DNA of 64,000 bases from CAG-177 sp003514385. Lineage in GTDB: Bacteria > Bacillota > Clostridia > Oscillospirales > Acutalibacteraceae. The notes beneath the pieces are model-generated. The model saw nothing but the letters and a program-made list of their open reading frames with translations. It was not told the origin of the DNA and made no database searches. The stretch spans positions 1,647,563 through 1,711,562 of the forward strand of contig JBPPLN010000001.1 in the NCBI GenBank assembly GCA_051920445.1. The letters run 5' to 3'. Below, piece after piece: positions 48,387-57,555 of this stretch (positions are counted from its first letter, which is position 1; every line of letters begins with the position of its first letter). A program made the position numbers and the translations under genes.

Positions 48387-50705
48387 TCAATTCCCGATTC
48401 TGTCCGCACTGTGGATTCGAACGCATATCGCCGTCATGTCGTCGTTTCTTTTGTCTTTGCGGCGGCTGAGTGCCGCGGCGGTCAGCTCCTCGGCGAGCCC
48501 CTGCGCGTCCCCGCGCCAAGAGCGGATGAGCTTCGTTATCCATTCGCTGCCGTCCGCCGCCACTCCGTCGGATATCATGACCACCGTGTCGCCCTCGCGC
48601 AGCTCCGCACCCGCCTTTGAAAAGCCGATGCGGCTGAGTATGCCCGCCGGGAGAGACGGCAGCTCGAGTATCGCGGTGCGTCCGGAGCGCTTTATGAAGC
48701 AGGGCGCCGCGCCGGCCTTGAAGAAGCTTATCTCGCCCGAATACGGGTCGAGCGACGCTATGTCGAGGGTCGCGAGGCTCTCGTCCTCGCTCTTGGCGAT
48801 GAGCGCGGTATTGACCGTTCTGAGTGCCGCTTCGCAGGATAGCCCGGAGCAGATGAGCGACGCGAAAAGGTCGGTCGCCATAGCAGAATCGACCGCGGCG
48901 CGCCTGCCCGTCCCCATGCCGTCGCTTAAAATTATCACATTCCGCCCGTCCTCGAGCCCTACGCAGTCGTAGCAGTCGCCGCAGTCGCCGTCGTCCGAAC
49001 CCGGTCGCTGATCCGATCCTATCTCGAAGCAAAATCGTGGCTTCTCGCTGAATGTCAGCTCGACTCCATTCTCAATATCGCGTATCGCGGGGAGTGCCAA
49101 AGCCGCGCCGAGTTCTTTTGACAGCGCGTTCGTCGCCTCGCGCAAAACGGCGTTCTCCGGCAGCTCGGTGATTTTTGCGGTGAGTATTATATGCCCCGAG
49201 CCGTCTCGTTTGCAGCACGCGGAGATGACATTCATTCCGAGCCCGCCGAGCGTATCAGAGGCGGCAGAGGTCTGAGAGGGGAGGAACATATCGCTCTTTG
49301 CCGTCTCTGCGCCTATCTCGCCGAGAATATCCGCCATCGCGCCGAAGCTGTCCGCGACCGCGCGGCGAAGCTGGTTAGTTTTCTGCGCCGCGCACGCCGA
49401 CGCAACACTGCTTGCAAAAACGCGGTTGAAATTTTCTGCGACCGCCGAAGCTTTCGGGCACTCGGCGCAAAACTCTGTGCCGAGTTCAGCTGATGTTATG
49501 TGATTCTCTTCGCGGAGTATCTTCACGGCGTCCGAAAAAGTCCGTTCGCGAAGTTTTTCATTTTTGCCGGCGCACTTTCCGCACGCGGCGCAGACGCTCT
49601 GCTTTACCCGCGCGGTTATTATCTCCGGCTCGTCGGGGCGCGCCGAGTCTATCTTCTTGCCAACCCGTTCAATACATTGACCTACGCCCTCGAGCGCGCT
49701 CTCCGCGTCGCCGAGCCGCCTGCACAGTTCGCCGCGTTCGCCGCTCGGAGCATATTCCTGCGCGGGGCTGAAGCTGTCGCGCAGCTTTTCGAGCTTCGAG
49801 CGCGGAATGAGGACGAATATCAGCGCCGCCGCCGCGCTCTCCGCTATCGCGGCTATCGTCTGTGGGTTCGGCGAGATGACCGCGCTTATACCACAGATGC
49901 AGATAAACGCCGCGGATATCCCTAACTGACCGAACTGATAGAACAGCCCGGCGCAGAGCCCCGCTGCCGAATACACAGCACCGAGAGCGGGATCGCCGCA
50001 CGCCGCCGCGAGCGCTATTCCGGAGCATATGCCGCCGAACGCGCCGCCCGCTTCGCGCAGAGTGAAGCACAGGAGCATGACGATAAACGCCGCCGCGGTC
50101 CCGGCGGGGCGGAAGTTCATGATGTCAAACTCCGCGAGCGCTGCGAGTGCAGCACAGCAGGAGATGGCGGCGCATATAATATCGCGCCTGCCGAGCCGCC
50201 GAGTCTCTTTTCTTTTATCAATGAGCGCGAGTGAACGTGAGAAAAAATATGTCATCCCGCCCGCGAGAACGCAGTCGGCGAGAAAAGACACAATACCGTT
50301 TAGCGAAAAGCCCTCGACGAGCAGAACCGCTATGCCGGTTGAAGCGCAACAGAGCGCCGAGGCAATCGGCGCGACTTTTCGCGCGCTGTTTTCTCCGCGC
50401 AGGCGACTGACGGAAAAGTTTATCAGCGCGATTCCCGCGACGCACGCCATGTATCTTATCCCCGCCGTCCCCGAGAAGGACAGCAGATAGCCGACGAGCG
50501 CGCCGACCGATGCCGCGAGCGCATATGACCCGGCGGCAGCGGAAAACGCGAGCCCGAGCGGCGAGAGGCTGCCGAAAATCTTCGCGCGCGCGAGCAGCAG
50601 CCCGACTGCGCATGAAAATATACATTTGAGCGAGAGAATAACTTTCTCCCGCTTTTCTTCGTCTATGAATCTGAACTTGTCCGCCTTGGCTTTTGAACGC
50701 TCCAT
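48387..50705 (-). CDS. spoIIE: Stage II sporulation protein E (SpoIIE) phosphatase
   Basis: This 772-residue protein has about ten N-terminal membrane helices (residues about 25-300), a central cytoplasmic region and a C-terminal PP2C-type phosphatase. The phosphatase shows the metal residues in LSDGMGTGRRAA and in VMISDGVA, with DDMTAICVRI at the end. It dephosphorylates SpoIIAA to activate sigma-F in the forespore and also acts at the polar septum. The ATG at 50705 lacks a strong Shine-Dalgarno site (GAGAAGTG); an in-frame TTG at 50771 is less likely. Its presence is good evidence that the host forms endospores. Confidence 0.94.
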   Translation of the reverse strand: MERSKAKADKFRFIDEEKREKVILSLKCIFSCAVGLLLARAKIFGSLSPLGLAFSAAAGSYALAASVGALVGYLLSFSGTAGIRYMACVAGIALINFSVSRLRGENSARKVAPIASALCCASTGIAVLLVEGFSLNGIVSFLADCVLAGGMTYFFSRSLALIDKRKETRRLGRRDIICAAISCCAALAALAEFDIMNFRPAGTAAAFIVMLLCFTLREAGGAFGGICSGIALAAACGDPALGAVYSAAGLCAGLFYQFGQLGISAAFICICGISAVISPNPQTIAAIAESAAAALIFVLIPRSKLEKLRDSFSPAQEYAPSGERGELCRRLGDAESALEGVGQCIERVGKKIDSARPDEPEIITARVKQSVCAACGKCAGKNEKLRERTFSDAVKILREENHITSAELGTEFCAECPKASAVAENFNRVFASSVASACAAQKTNQLRRAVADSFGAMADILGEIGAETAKSDMFLPSQTSAASDTLGGLGMNVISACCKRDGSGHIILTAKITELPENAVLREATNALSKELGAALALPAIRDIENGVELTFSEKPRFCFEIGSDQRPGSDDGDCGDCYDCVGLEDGRNVIILSDGMGTGRRAAVDSAMATDLFASLICSGLSCEAALRTVNTALIAKSEDESLATLDIASLDPYSGEISFFKAGAAPCFIKRSGRTAILELPSLPAGILSRIGFSKAGAELREGDTVVMISDGVAADGSEWITKLIRSWRGDAQGLAEELTAAALSRRKDKRNDDMTAICVRIHSADRIGN

Positions 50706-50760
50706 GTTTTTTTCACTTCTCTTTTTCGATATTGCGCCGCAAATATTTATGTACGGGCTG

Positions 50761-50811
50761 TTTTGACACAATTATTATTTTATATTTTCGCATATAAAAA
50801 ATGTGTCAAAA
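50761..50811. repeat. TTTTGACACA / TGTGTCAAAA inverted repeat upstream of spoIIE
   Basis: TTTTGACACA (50761-50770) and TGTGTCAAAA (50802-50811) are perfect inverted arms with an AT-rich spacer of 31 bp, in the spoIIE promoter region. On the minus strand the right arm supplies a TTGACA -35. TGTCAAA is one base from the Spo0A box TGTCGAA, so Spo0A control is a speculative reading. Confidence 0.5.
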
Positions 50812-50848
50812 ATACCGCGGCAAAAAACACAAACTTTTGCCGCGGTAT
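50806..50848 (-). terminator. Intrinsic terminator of alpha-galactosidase/PLC operon
   Basis: ATACCGCGGCAAAA (50812-50825) and TTTTGCCGCGGTAT (50835-50848) are perfect 14-bp arms; on the minus strand the hairpin is followed by TTTT. Confidence 0.88.
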
Positions 50849-50916
50849 GACGAGAAGTGTCAATATTGAATTTTAAAAGTAAAAACTATTCGCATAAAGC
50901 TAAAGATAGTTGCACT

Positions 50917-51837
50917 TTACGCCTGCTCTGCGCCGTAATTGCTCATAAAGACGGCGCGGCAGATGTCCGGGGATATGTGGTCCGCGGCGACGATGCCGTA
51001 GTGTCTGCCCGATGTAAATTCATATTCCCTGAGCCGACGGTTAATGAACGCCGAACCTGCTTTCGGGGTTATAAAGCCCGTGCAGCTCGTCAGGCATATA
51101 TTGAAATTCCTCGGGTCAAGGTCGGATTCAAGAAAAGCTGTAACGGCTTTCCATTTTTTGATTCCGCCGAGCTTGTATGAATCCTGGACATACATCTGCG
51201 CGTATTTCTTGCCGCCCGAAAGCTTCTTTATATCGCGGCGGCGAAAATCGAGGATATCCCTGCTGCCGATATACGGGTACGCGCTGAAATCGATTCCGCA
51301 GGTCTTGTCGTCGAAGTGCAAAGCGTCAACGCCTACCACGCGCAGCAGCACTATCTTCCCGCGCACTTCGCCGAGAGCGGGTATGCGGTTTTCGAGATAC
51401 CAAAGCTCTTCTCTGCCCCTGATACACTGCGCATAAAACTCGCCGAACAACGCGATGCCCGCATCGCCGTCGTCCTCCTTGAGCTGAAACAGAATTGTCT
51501 CGCCGGGGTTCTCTTTGAGAAAGCTCTCGCACATATTTACAGTATCTGCGGCGGTGAGGTCGGCGGCTTTTAAGCCGCGTTCTTTTTTGCAGTCCGCGAT
51601 GCTGTGAACTGCGACGAGCTTTCTGCCGTCTTCCAGCTCAAAGCGCATGTCGAGATACCGCACGCCGATTTGCAGCTGCTCTTCTATTGTTAAGTTCTGC
51701 GTGTTGCATATCGGCTTAAAGCGGACATATTTTGTCGCGCTGTCGTGTGTGCCGGGCATGTTGACGGCGGTTATCGGCAGGTCGGAGCAAAGTCCGCTCA
51801 TCCAGTTTGCGCCGTTTATTTTATCCATTTCATTCAT
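50917..51837 (-). CDS. PI-PLC X-domain phospholipase C-like protein, no signal peptide
   Basis: This 306-residue protein has the catalytic histidines of bacterial phosphatidylinositol-specific phospholipase C: H31 in MPGTHDS and H78 in AVHSI, plus GVRYLDMRF. The bacterial enzyme cleaves phosphatidylinositol or GPI anchors, usually after secretion. Here no N-terminal signal peptide is visible, so a cytoplasmic or non-classical location is implied. Its start overlaps the alpha-galactosidase stop by 4 bp (ATGA), so it is translationally coupled to a glycosidase, an unusual pair. The substrate might be a glycosylated inositol compound; this is inference. Confidence 0.88.
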   Translation of the reverse strand: MNEMDKINGANWMSGLCSDLPITAVNMPGTHDSATKYVRFKPICNTQNLTIEEQLQIGVRYLDMRFELEDGRKLVAVHSIADCKKERGLKAADLTAADTVNMCESFLKENPGETILFQLKEDDGDAGIALFGEFYAQCIRGREELWYLENRIPALGEVRGKIVLLRVVGVDALHFDDKTCGIDFSAYPYIGSRDILDFRRRDIKKLSGGKKYAQMYVQDSYKLGGIKKWKAVTAFLESDLDPRNFNICLTSCTGFITPKAGSAFINRRLREYEFTSGRHYGIVAADHISPDICRAVFMSNYGAEQA

Positions 51838-54017
51838 TGTGCTTTAAGATATATTTTAAGACTCGAATATGTTCTTTCTGTCGGACGGGTCAGATTGACT
51901 CCTGCATTCATGAGGTTCGAGCCGGAATAAACTCTGCCGTCGAAGTCGCAGAGATAATGCTTGTCGGGGTCGAGTCCCTTGAACTTGAGAATGAAGAACG
52001 GAACTTCGGGTGCACGCATCGTAACTACCGTTGCAAGAGCCTCGCTCTTGTCCTCGGCGACGAAGCTCCACGCGCATCTGTAGCCGTCTTCATAGGGGCT
52101 TTTGAGCCGATAGAGGTCGCCCGAGTGAATGAGGTCATAGTATTTGTGGTATTCGTCAACCTGCTTTTTTATCTGCCCGCGCTCCTCTGCGCTCAGCTCA
52201 TTCGGGTCAAGCTCGTATCCGAACGTGCCCCAGAGCGCGACGTCGCCCTTTACTTTGTAATCCGTCCTGTCGCAGGCGGAGACGTGAGCGCCCATTGAAG
52301 ATGCGGGGTAGCACATCGAGGTGCCGAACTGGATCGTCAGACGCTCGATGGGGTCGGTGTTGTCGCTCGCCCAGATCTGCTGAGAATATGCGAGCATCGC
52401 GGGGTCAAAGCGTCCGCCGCCGCCCGAGCAGTTTTCAAAGAGCATATCCGGGAACGCGTCGCGTATCCTGCCCATGAGCTCGTATGTGCCGAGAATGAAG
52501 CGGTGGAAGAACTCGCCCTGCCTGTCCGCGGGCAGCAGAGCGGAACCCGCGTCGGAAATATTGCGGTTAAAATCCCATTTGATATAGTCTATTTTATATT
52601 TCGAGAGCACGGAGTACATCTGGTCGAAAATGTTGTCGCGCACATCTTTTCGGGACATATCGAGAACATACTGGTGCCTGCCGATGCAGGGCTTGCGGTT
52701 GGGGACATGGACGCACCAGTCGGGATGGGCGCGGAAGAGGTCGGAGTCGGGGGAAATCATCTCCGGCTCATACCAAATGCCGAATTGAAGACCGAGGTCG
52801 TTTATCCTGCGTATAAGCTCGCCGAGTCCGCCCTTGAGCTTGTCCTCGTTTACGAACCAGTCGCCCAGCGAGTTCTGGTCGTTGTTGCGCTTGCCGAACC
52901 AGCCGTCGTCCATGACGAGCATATCCATGCCGAATTCCTTTGCGCGCTCCGCGAACGAGACAAGCTTGTCCGTGTCAAAATCAAAGAATGCCGCCTCCCA
53001 GCTGTTTATCAGCAGAGGACGCTTCTCTGTTCTGTATTTTCCGGGGACGAGGTTGAAGTTATAGAGCTTATGATATATCCTGCTCATCTCGCCGATGCCC
53101 TTGCTCGTGTGGACCATGACCGCCTCGGGAGTCTGGAAGCTCTCGCCCGGCTCAAGATGCCAGGTGAAATCTGTCGGATTTATGCCCATGAGTATGCGCG
53201 AAGTGCCCGAATAGTCGCACTCGGTGCAGAACTCGAAGTTGCCGCTGTAAACAAGATTGAAGCCGTATGCCTCGCCGCTGTTCTCGTCGGCGTTTTTCGA
53301 GACGAGAGCCGCAAACGGGTTCTGGCAGTGGCTTGAAACTCCGCGTTTGCTCGCGATGCCCTGAAGTCCGTGGGCGAGCGGGCGGCGCTCCTCGGAGCGC
53401 TCTTTGCAGTGCCTGCCGTAGAGGGTTATGAGATCGTAGTCCATGCCCGGCAGGTCGACGCAGATGCTCATCGCGCGGTCAATGTCCGCGGGTCTATTTG
53501 ACGCATTCTCGATTCTCGCGCTGCGTATGATAACATCGAGAGAGTTGAAAGCCGTGTATATTAGCGTGACGCGCATGCCGGTCACTTTGTCCGCCATGTC
53601 TATTTCGAGCGTGTCCGCTTCGCTTTCGCTGTTGAGATAGACCGCCGGCAGGGGATCGATGGACGGCTTGCCCGCATATATTCTGTATCCCTTGTAGCGC
53701 ATATCGGTGACGGTGTTGCCGTCTGCGTTTCTTATCGAGAGCGCACTCGTTCTGAAATCGCCGCAGCCGTTACAGCCGTATTCCATCGGTGCGCAGTCGG
53801 GCGAAAAGTCGTGTGCGTCGGTGTTGTATTCGCTTGTCAGCGGGCTGAACGACGCACAGCGCGGGCGGAATGAGCGCGCCTCAAGTCCCTCGGTGTCCGC
53901 TATTTTGTCGCCGTAATAGAGGTTGACGAGCTGGTCGAAGTCGACGATCCCGATAACATAGCTCGTGTTCGGCGTGTCAAGCTTGAAGGTTTTGTTTTTG
54001 CAGTCAAAGCTTATCAT
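51834..54017 (-). CDS. Alpha-galactosidase (GH36)
   Basis: This 727-residue protein has the GH36 layout of a beta-supersandwich N-terminal domain, a TIM barrel and a C-terminal beta domain. Recognisable segments are NSWEAAFFDFD, MDDGWFGKRNND, GIWYEPEMIS, YIKWDFNR (nucleophile aspartate) and ASDNTDPIERL (acid/base aspartate). It releases galactose from raffinose-type or galactoside substrates; without a signal peptide it acts on imported sugars. Start 54017 has GGAGGA at 6 bp; a longer frame from 54095 has no site. It is followed by the coupled PLC gene. Confidence 0.95.
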   Translation of the reverse strand: MISFDCKNKTFKLDTPNTSYVIGIVDFDQLVNLYYGDKIADTEGLEARSFRPRCASFSPLTSEYNTDAHDFSPDCAPMEYGCNGCGDFRTSALSIRNADGNTVTDMRYKGYRIYAGKPSIDPLPAVYLNSESEADTLEIDMADKVTGMRVTLIYTAFNSLDVIIRSARIENASNRPADIDRAMSICVDLPGMDYDLITLYGRHCKERSEERRPLAHGLQGIASKRGVSSHCQNPFAALVSKNADENSGEAYGFNLVYSGNFEFCTECDYSGTSRILMGINPTDFTWHLEPGESFQTPEAVMVHTSKGIGEMSRIYHKLYNFNLVPGKYRTEKRPLLINSWEAAFFDFDTDKLVSFAERAKEFGMDMLVMDDGWFGKRNNDQNSLGDWFVNEDKLKGGLGELIRRINDLGLQFGIWYEPEMISPDSDLFRAHPDWCVHVPNRKPCIGRHQYVLDMSRKDVRDNIFDQMYSVLSKYKIDYIKWDFNRNISDAGSALLPADRQGEFFHRFILGTYELMGRIRDAFPDMLFENCSGGGGRFDPAMLAYSQQIWASDNTDPIERLTIQFGTSMCYPASSMGAHVSACDRTDYKVKGDVALWGTFGYELDPNELSAEERGQIKKQVDEYHKYYDLIHSGDLYRLKSPYEDGYRCAWSFVAEDKSEALATVVTMRAPEVPFFILKFKGLDPDKHYLCDFDGRVYSGSNLMNAGVNLTRPTERTYSSLKIYLKAQ

Positions 54018-54159
54018 TATATATCCTCCGGAATTGGTTTTTGTTTCCATGCTAAATGTTATCAGAAACCGGCGGGGAATACAAGAATAAAACAAAAAAT
54101 AGCTTTTGATTTATTTGGAAGAAGTTACAAAAAAACACAATGGAAGCGAAAAAGATTCG

Positions 54160-54211
54160 TTTGCATAAATATGCAAATATACTTGATAAATATGCATCGC
54201 TGGAGTATAAT
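54160..54211 (+). promoter_or_regulatory. Promoter and palindromic operator of YfcC-like gene
   Basis: TTGATA (54183-54188) and TATAAT (54206-54211) at 17 bp. Upstream, TTTGCATAAATATGCAAA (54160-54177) is an 18-bp palindrome with 8-bp arms. A further TATGCA (54191-54196) lies in the promoter spacer, 21 bp, or two helical turns, from the first TATGCA (54170-54175). This fits cooperative repressor binding. Confidence 0.6.
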
Positions 54212-54262
54212 GCCCTTATACCCGGGCGAAAGCTCCAAACAGTCAGACAGGGGGAACGAAAA

Positions 54263-55777
54263 ATGAAAAAGCAAAAGACGGCGCCCGCCGAATCCGCCGT
54301 GCAGACGGAAAAGAAAGGCACCGGAATACAGATCGACAAAAAGACCGTGTTCGGCATAACGGCACTTCTGCTGGTCATTATGCTGCTCGCGGGCGTGCTC
54401 ACTCAGGTCGTGCCGCGCGGCGAATATCAGATGGATGACAGCGGCATGGTCATAAACGGCACATATCACGAGTTCGCCGGAGACGAGGGAAAGATGCCGT
54501 GGTGGAAGATAATCCTCGCGCCGATAATGGTGTTCACTTCGTCGCAGATAACAACGGGAATCGGAATCGTTGTATTCATTGTTCTCATCGGCGGAACATT
54601 TCTTATCCTCGACCGTAGCGGCGTACTCAAATATATCATGTCCTCGGTCGTCAGAAAGTTTGAAAAGAAAAAGTATCTTCTGTTAGCAGTCATAGTTTTC
54701 GTGTGCATGATGATGTCGTCGGTGGTCGGCGTGCTTGAAGAGTCGTTGACGCTCGTACCGCTCGCGGTCGCGATATCGCTGGCCCTCGGCTGGGATTCGT
54801 TCGTCGGTCTCGGCATCAGCATGGTGTCGATAGCCTTTGGCTATACCGCCGCGACGTTCAACCCGTTCAATGTCGGCATCCTTCAGACGATGGCGGATCT
54901 GCCGCTGTTCTCGGGTCTTGCATACAGAGTTCTGTTCTTCGTCTGCGTCTATGCGTCGCTCGTGCTGTTTTTAATAGTTTACGCCAAGAAGATAGAGAAG
55001 AATCCCGAGAAGTCCCTGTGCTATGAGAGCGACAAGGAGCTGCGCGTGCGCTTCGGAGCGGAAGCGGACGACTAGGCGCTCAACAACCCCGCGCTCAAAA
55101 AAGCGACAAAGACATTCGTCGGATGCGTCGGCGGCGTATTACTTATAGTCGCGGTGTCGTTTGCGCTCCAAAAGGTCGACGCGATAAGCGACTCGGTAAA
55201 AGAATTGATAAACTATCTTCCGCTCGTCGGTATGGCTATTCTCTTCACCGTCGGCGGAATCTCGGCGGGATATATCGCGGGCATCCGCGGCAAAGCTCTC
55301 GGCGGCGGCTTCCTCGAGGGAGTCAAGACTATAGCTCCCTGTCTGCCGATGATTTGGGCTATCCTCTCGATAACCTATGTCCTGCAGGAGGGCAACATAA
55401 TTCACACGATACTCTATCATGTCTATAATCTCACTTCGTCGATGTCCAAAACGGGCGCACTGTTCGCGATATTTCTCTTCGTCGTTGCGCTCGAATTTAT
55501 CGTCGGCTCCGGAACCGCAAAGGCGTTTTTGATAATGCCGATAGTCCTACCGCTCGCCGATCTGCTCGGGCTGACAAGGCAGTCGATAGTCCTCGCGTTC
55601 ACAATGGGCGACGGCTTCTGCAATATTCTCTATCCCACGAGCGGAATAATGGTCATCGCCATCGGCATGGTCGGCATATCTTACGGCAAATATCTGCGCT
55701 GGTCGTGGAAGCTGTTCGTTATGGAGTTCGCACTCGCCGCGCTGGCGATGCTCGGCGCCGTCGCGATAGGCTACTGA
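54263..55777 (+). pseudogene. YfcC-family transporter interrupted by an in-frame TAG
   Basis: The frame encodes a protein of YfcC/ArcD type (about 504 residues, close to the 506 of E. coli YfcC), a family of putative basic amino-acid or C4-dicarboxylate transporters. ATG at 54263 follows AGGGGGAA. The first part (54263-55072) ends with ELRVRFGAEADD, a TAG stop at 55073-55075, then the same frame continues ALNNPALKKATKTFVGC and later SFALQKVDAISDSVKELI. No frame change occurs, so a single substitution created the stop. It may be a recent pseudogene, a sequencing error or readthrough. A second product starting near 55154 could be translated separately. Confidence 0.85.
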
Positions 55778-55787
55778 TAAAAATCAA

Positions 55788-55821
55788 AGATCCGTACCTT
55801 TTTCGGGTGCGGATCTCTTTT
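55788..55821. terminator. Bidirectional intrinsic terminator
   Basis: AGATCCGTACC (55788-55798) pairs with GGGTGCGGATCT (55805-55816) with one G-U and a bulge, followed by CTTTTA; it separates the YfcC-like and MBL genes. Confidence 0.8.
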
Positions 55822-55825
55822 ATTA

Positions 55826-57133
55826 TTACGCTTCTATCTCGTCGAGAGCGGGCAGACCGCCGCGCCTGAGAAATTCTTCAAAGAGTTGTTTTTTGTATTC
55901 GTCGGGGTAGTCATAGCCCCAGAGCATTTTTATCGCCGCGAAGTTTTCAAATGTCTCGTCGGGATAAATTTTTGCGCTGCCGACTTTGTAGGGCAGGGGG
56001 AATTCGACCGTTCCGTCCGAGGCGATGAAATATTCTTCCGCTATCGAGCAGGCGACCCTGTTCGCCTCCTGTTTCGGATATTCCTCGTCGAACTTTATCT
56101 TTGTTATCGGGAACATCACGGTCTTGGCGTTCGCCATTTGATAGAACTCGGGAGACGTGCCGCTGTGTCCGTGGTGGGACTGCTGCATGATATCGCAGCC
56201 GAGCGTTTTTGCGGTGTAGCGCGCCGTCATTATGTCGCTCTCGACGTCGGCGGCGTCGCCGGGGAAGATTATTCTTGTCCCGTCCGCTTCGAGCGCGAGC
56301 GCGCACGAGGTGTTGTTGAAGTTTTCGAGGCTCTTCGGCCAGACATCCTCCTGCGTGCAGAGCACGTCAAAGCGCAGGTTGCGCACGAAGAATTGCTGAC
56401 CCGTGTGCAGTTTTACAGTAGGTATTCCGCAGGAGCGGGCACATTCTTCAAACCGTCTTATGTATTTTTTGTTCGCCTCGCCCCAGCTCATATTATCGCG
56501 GTGGTCTATCGGAGCGTCGTTGTAATAGAGCTTTTCAATATCGACCGCCGAGCCGTATTCGCGAATGAAATCAACGAACTGGCTCACATGGTCGTCGTGC
56601 GCGTGGCTGAAGAACCAGCCGGATATGACAGTCTGCTCGCCGTTGGGCGTGCGCTCGCGCAGAAAGCGGTATATTCTCTTGTGGTCGTTGGGCTGAAGAA
56701 AATGCCCGCCGTCTATAATAAAAAAGCTGTTGTCTGCGCAGCGCAGGATATAGCACATACCGCAGTCGATATACGAATGATCGTTCTCGAACTGCCACAG
56801 CGCGCTGCCGCATCTGCGCTCATATTTCGGCTCTTCGCGCTCGAAGTCAACGGAATACGGGTCGCATATGACGCGCAGGCTTTTTTCCGACGGGCAGAAA
56901 TATGCGTGGATGAGCATATCCCCGCGATATGATGCGTGGATGTTCTCTTCAATGTCGTTGCGCTGAAAGAGCGTGTATCCGAGTTTCTCGCACTCGCCGC
57001 AGATTTTTAGAAAATCCGATTCCGATGCGTTTTTAATCAGCCGCATATACGCGCCGTCGCCGCAGTCATAAATGCAGATTTCGTTATCATTTATGTTCCC
57101 GCAGACTCTGCCGAGCAGTTCTTTTGTGTCCAT
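55826..57133 (-). CDS. MBL-fold metallo-hydrolase
   Basis: This 435-residue protein has the metallo-beta-lactamase metal motif FSHAHDDH in the second half, with GDAADVES and QQSHHGHSGTSPEFY as further ligand regions, as in ComEC/Rec2-like and phosphorylcholine-type MBL proteins. The N-terminal part of about 130 residues has no obvious family. There is no signal peptide, so it is likely cytoplasmic. GGAGGG precedes the ATG at 57133. Substrate unknown. It faces the transporter across a terminator. Confidence 0.85.
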   Translation of the reverse strand: MDTKELLGRVCGNINDNEICIYDCGDGAYMRLIKNASESDFLKICGECEKLGYTLFQRNDIEENIHASYRGDMLIHAYFCPSEKSLRVICDPYSVDFEREEPKYERRCGSALWQFENDHSYIDCGMCYILRCADNSFFIIDGGHFLQPNDHKRIYRFLRERTPNGEQTVISGWFFSHAHDDHVSQFVDFIREYGSAVDIEKLYYNDAPIDHRDNMSWGEANKKYIRRFEECARSCGIPTVKLHTGQQFFVRNLRFDVLCTQEDVWPKSLENFNNTSCALALEADGTRIIFPGDAADVESDIMTARYTAKTLGCDIMQQSHHGHSGTSPEFYQMANAKTVMFPITKIKFDEEYPKQEANRVACSIAEEYFIASDGTVEFPLPYKVGSAKIYPDETFENFAAIKMLWGYDYPDEYKKQLFEEFLRRGGLPALDEIEA

Positions 57134-57183
57134 GTGTTCCCTCCGTCGTTCGGTATGCGATAATCATATCACAAATTGCTACA

Positions 57184-57450
57184 TTAGGGAAGTTGTTTAT
57201 TGATCAAATTGGTGAAAATAACAAGAAAAAAGACGGCAAATATAAAAAATGCAAGAGCGAATACCGAGCAGAAAAGGAAAGAGGATGAATTTCCCGAGCG
57301 AAGAAAAGAAAAACAACCCGAAGCAAGAAAAGCCATGCCCGCAAAGAGAGACAGAAGCATCATTACAAACGCTGAGATCTCAAAGACTTTTAGTTTCCTC
57401 TGACGAGATTTCTTGTTGTTGTACTTTTCGGACTTACTTTTTTTGAACAT
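57184..57450 (-). CDS. Small membrane protein of unknown function
   Basis: This 88-residue protein has a basic N-terminus (MFKKSKSEKYNNKKSRQRKL) and two hydrophobic helices (about residues 25-50 and 57-82), ending INKQLP. Base composition is A/T-rich, unlike the flanking genes. GAGAGGCG lies before the ATG. It is divergent from the XRE regulator at 57556, which may control it. Without homology data its reality rests on the start site and topology. Confidence 0.6.
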   Translation of the reverse strand: MFKKSKSEKYNNKKSRQRKLKVFEISAFVMMLLSLFAGMAFLASGCFSFLRSGNSSSFLFCSVFALAFFIFAVFFLVIFTNLINKQLP

Positions 57451-57555
57451 ATAATTTCGCCTCTCAACTGTGACATTTAGTGAATGTCAATATTTATCTA
57501 ATCATAACATATAATAGCCTTATTGACAAGCACTGAATGTCTCGGAGGCTGTTTT

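Noticed and set aside
55073..55075. Pyrrolysine or selenocysteine decoding at the TAG
   Set aside because: Selenocysteine uses TGA, and no pyrrolysine genes are in the window; a point mutation is simpler.
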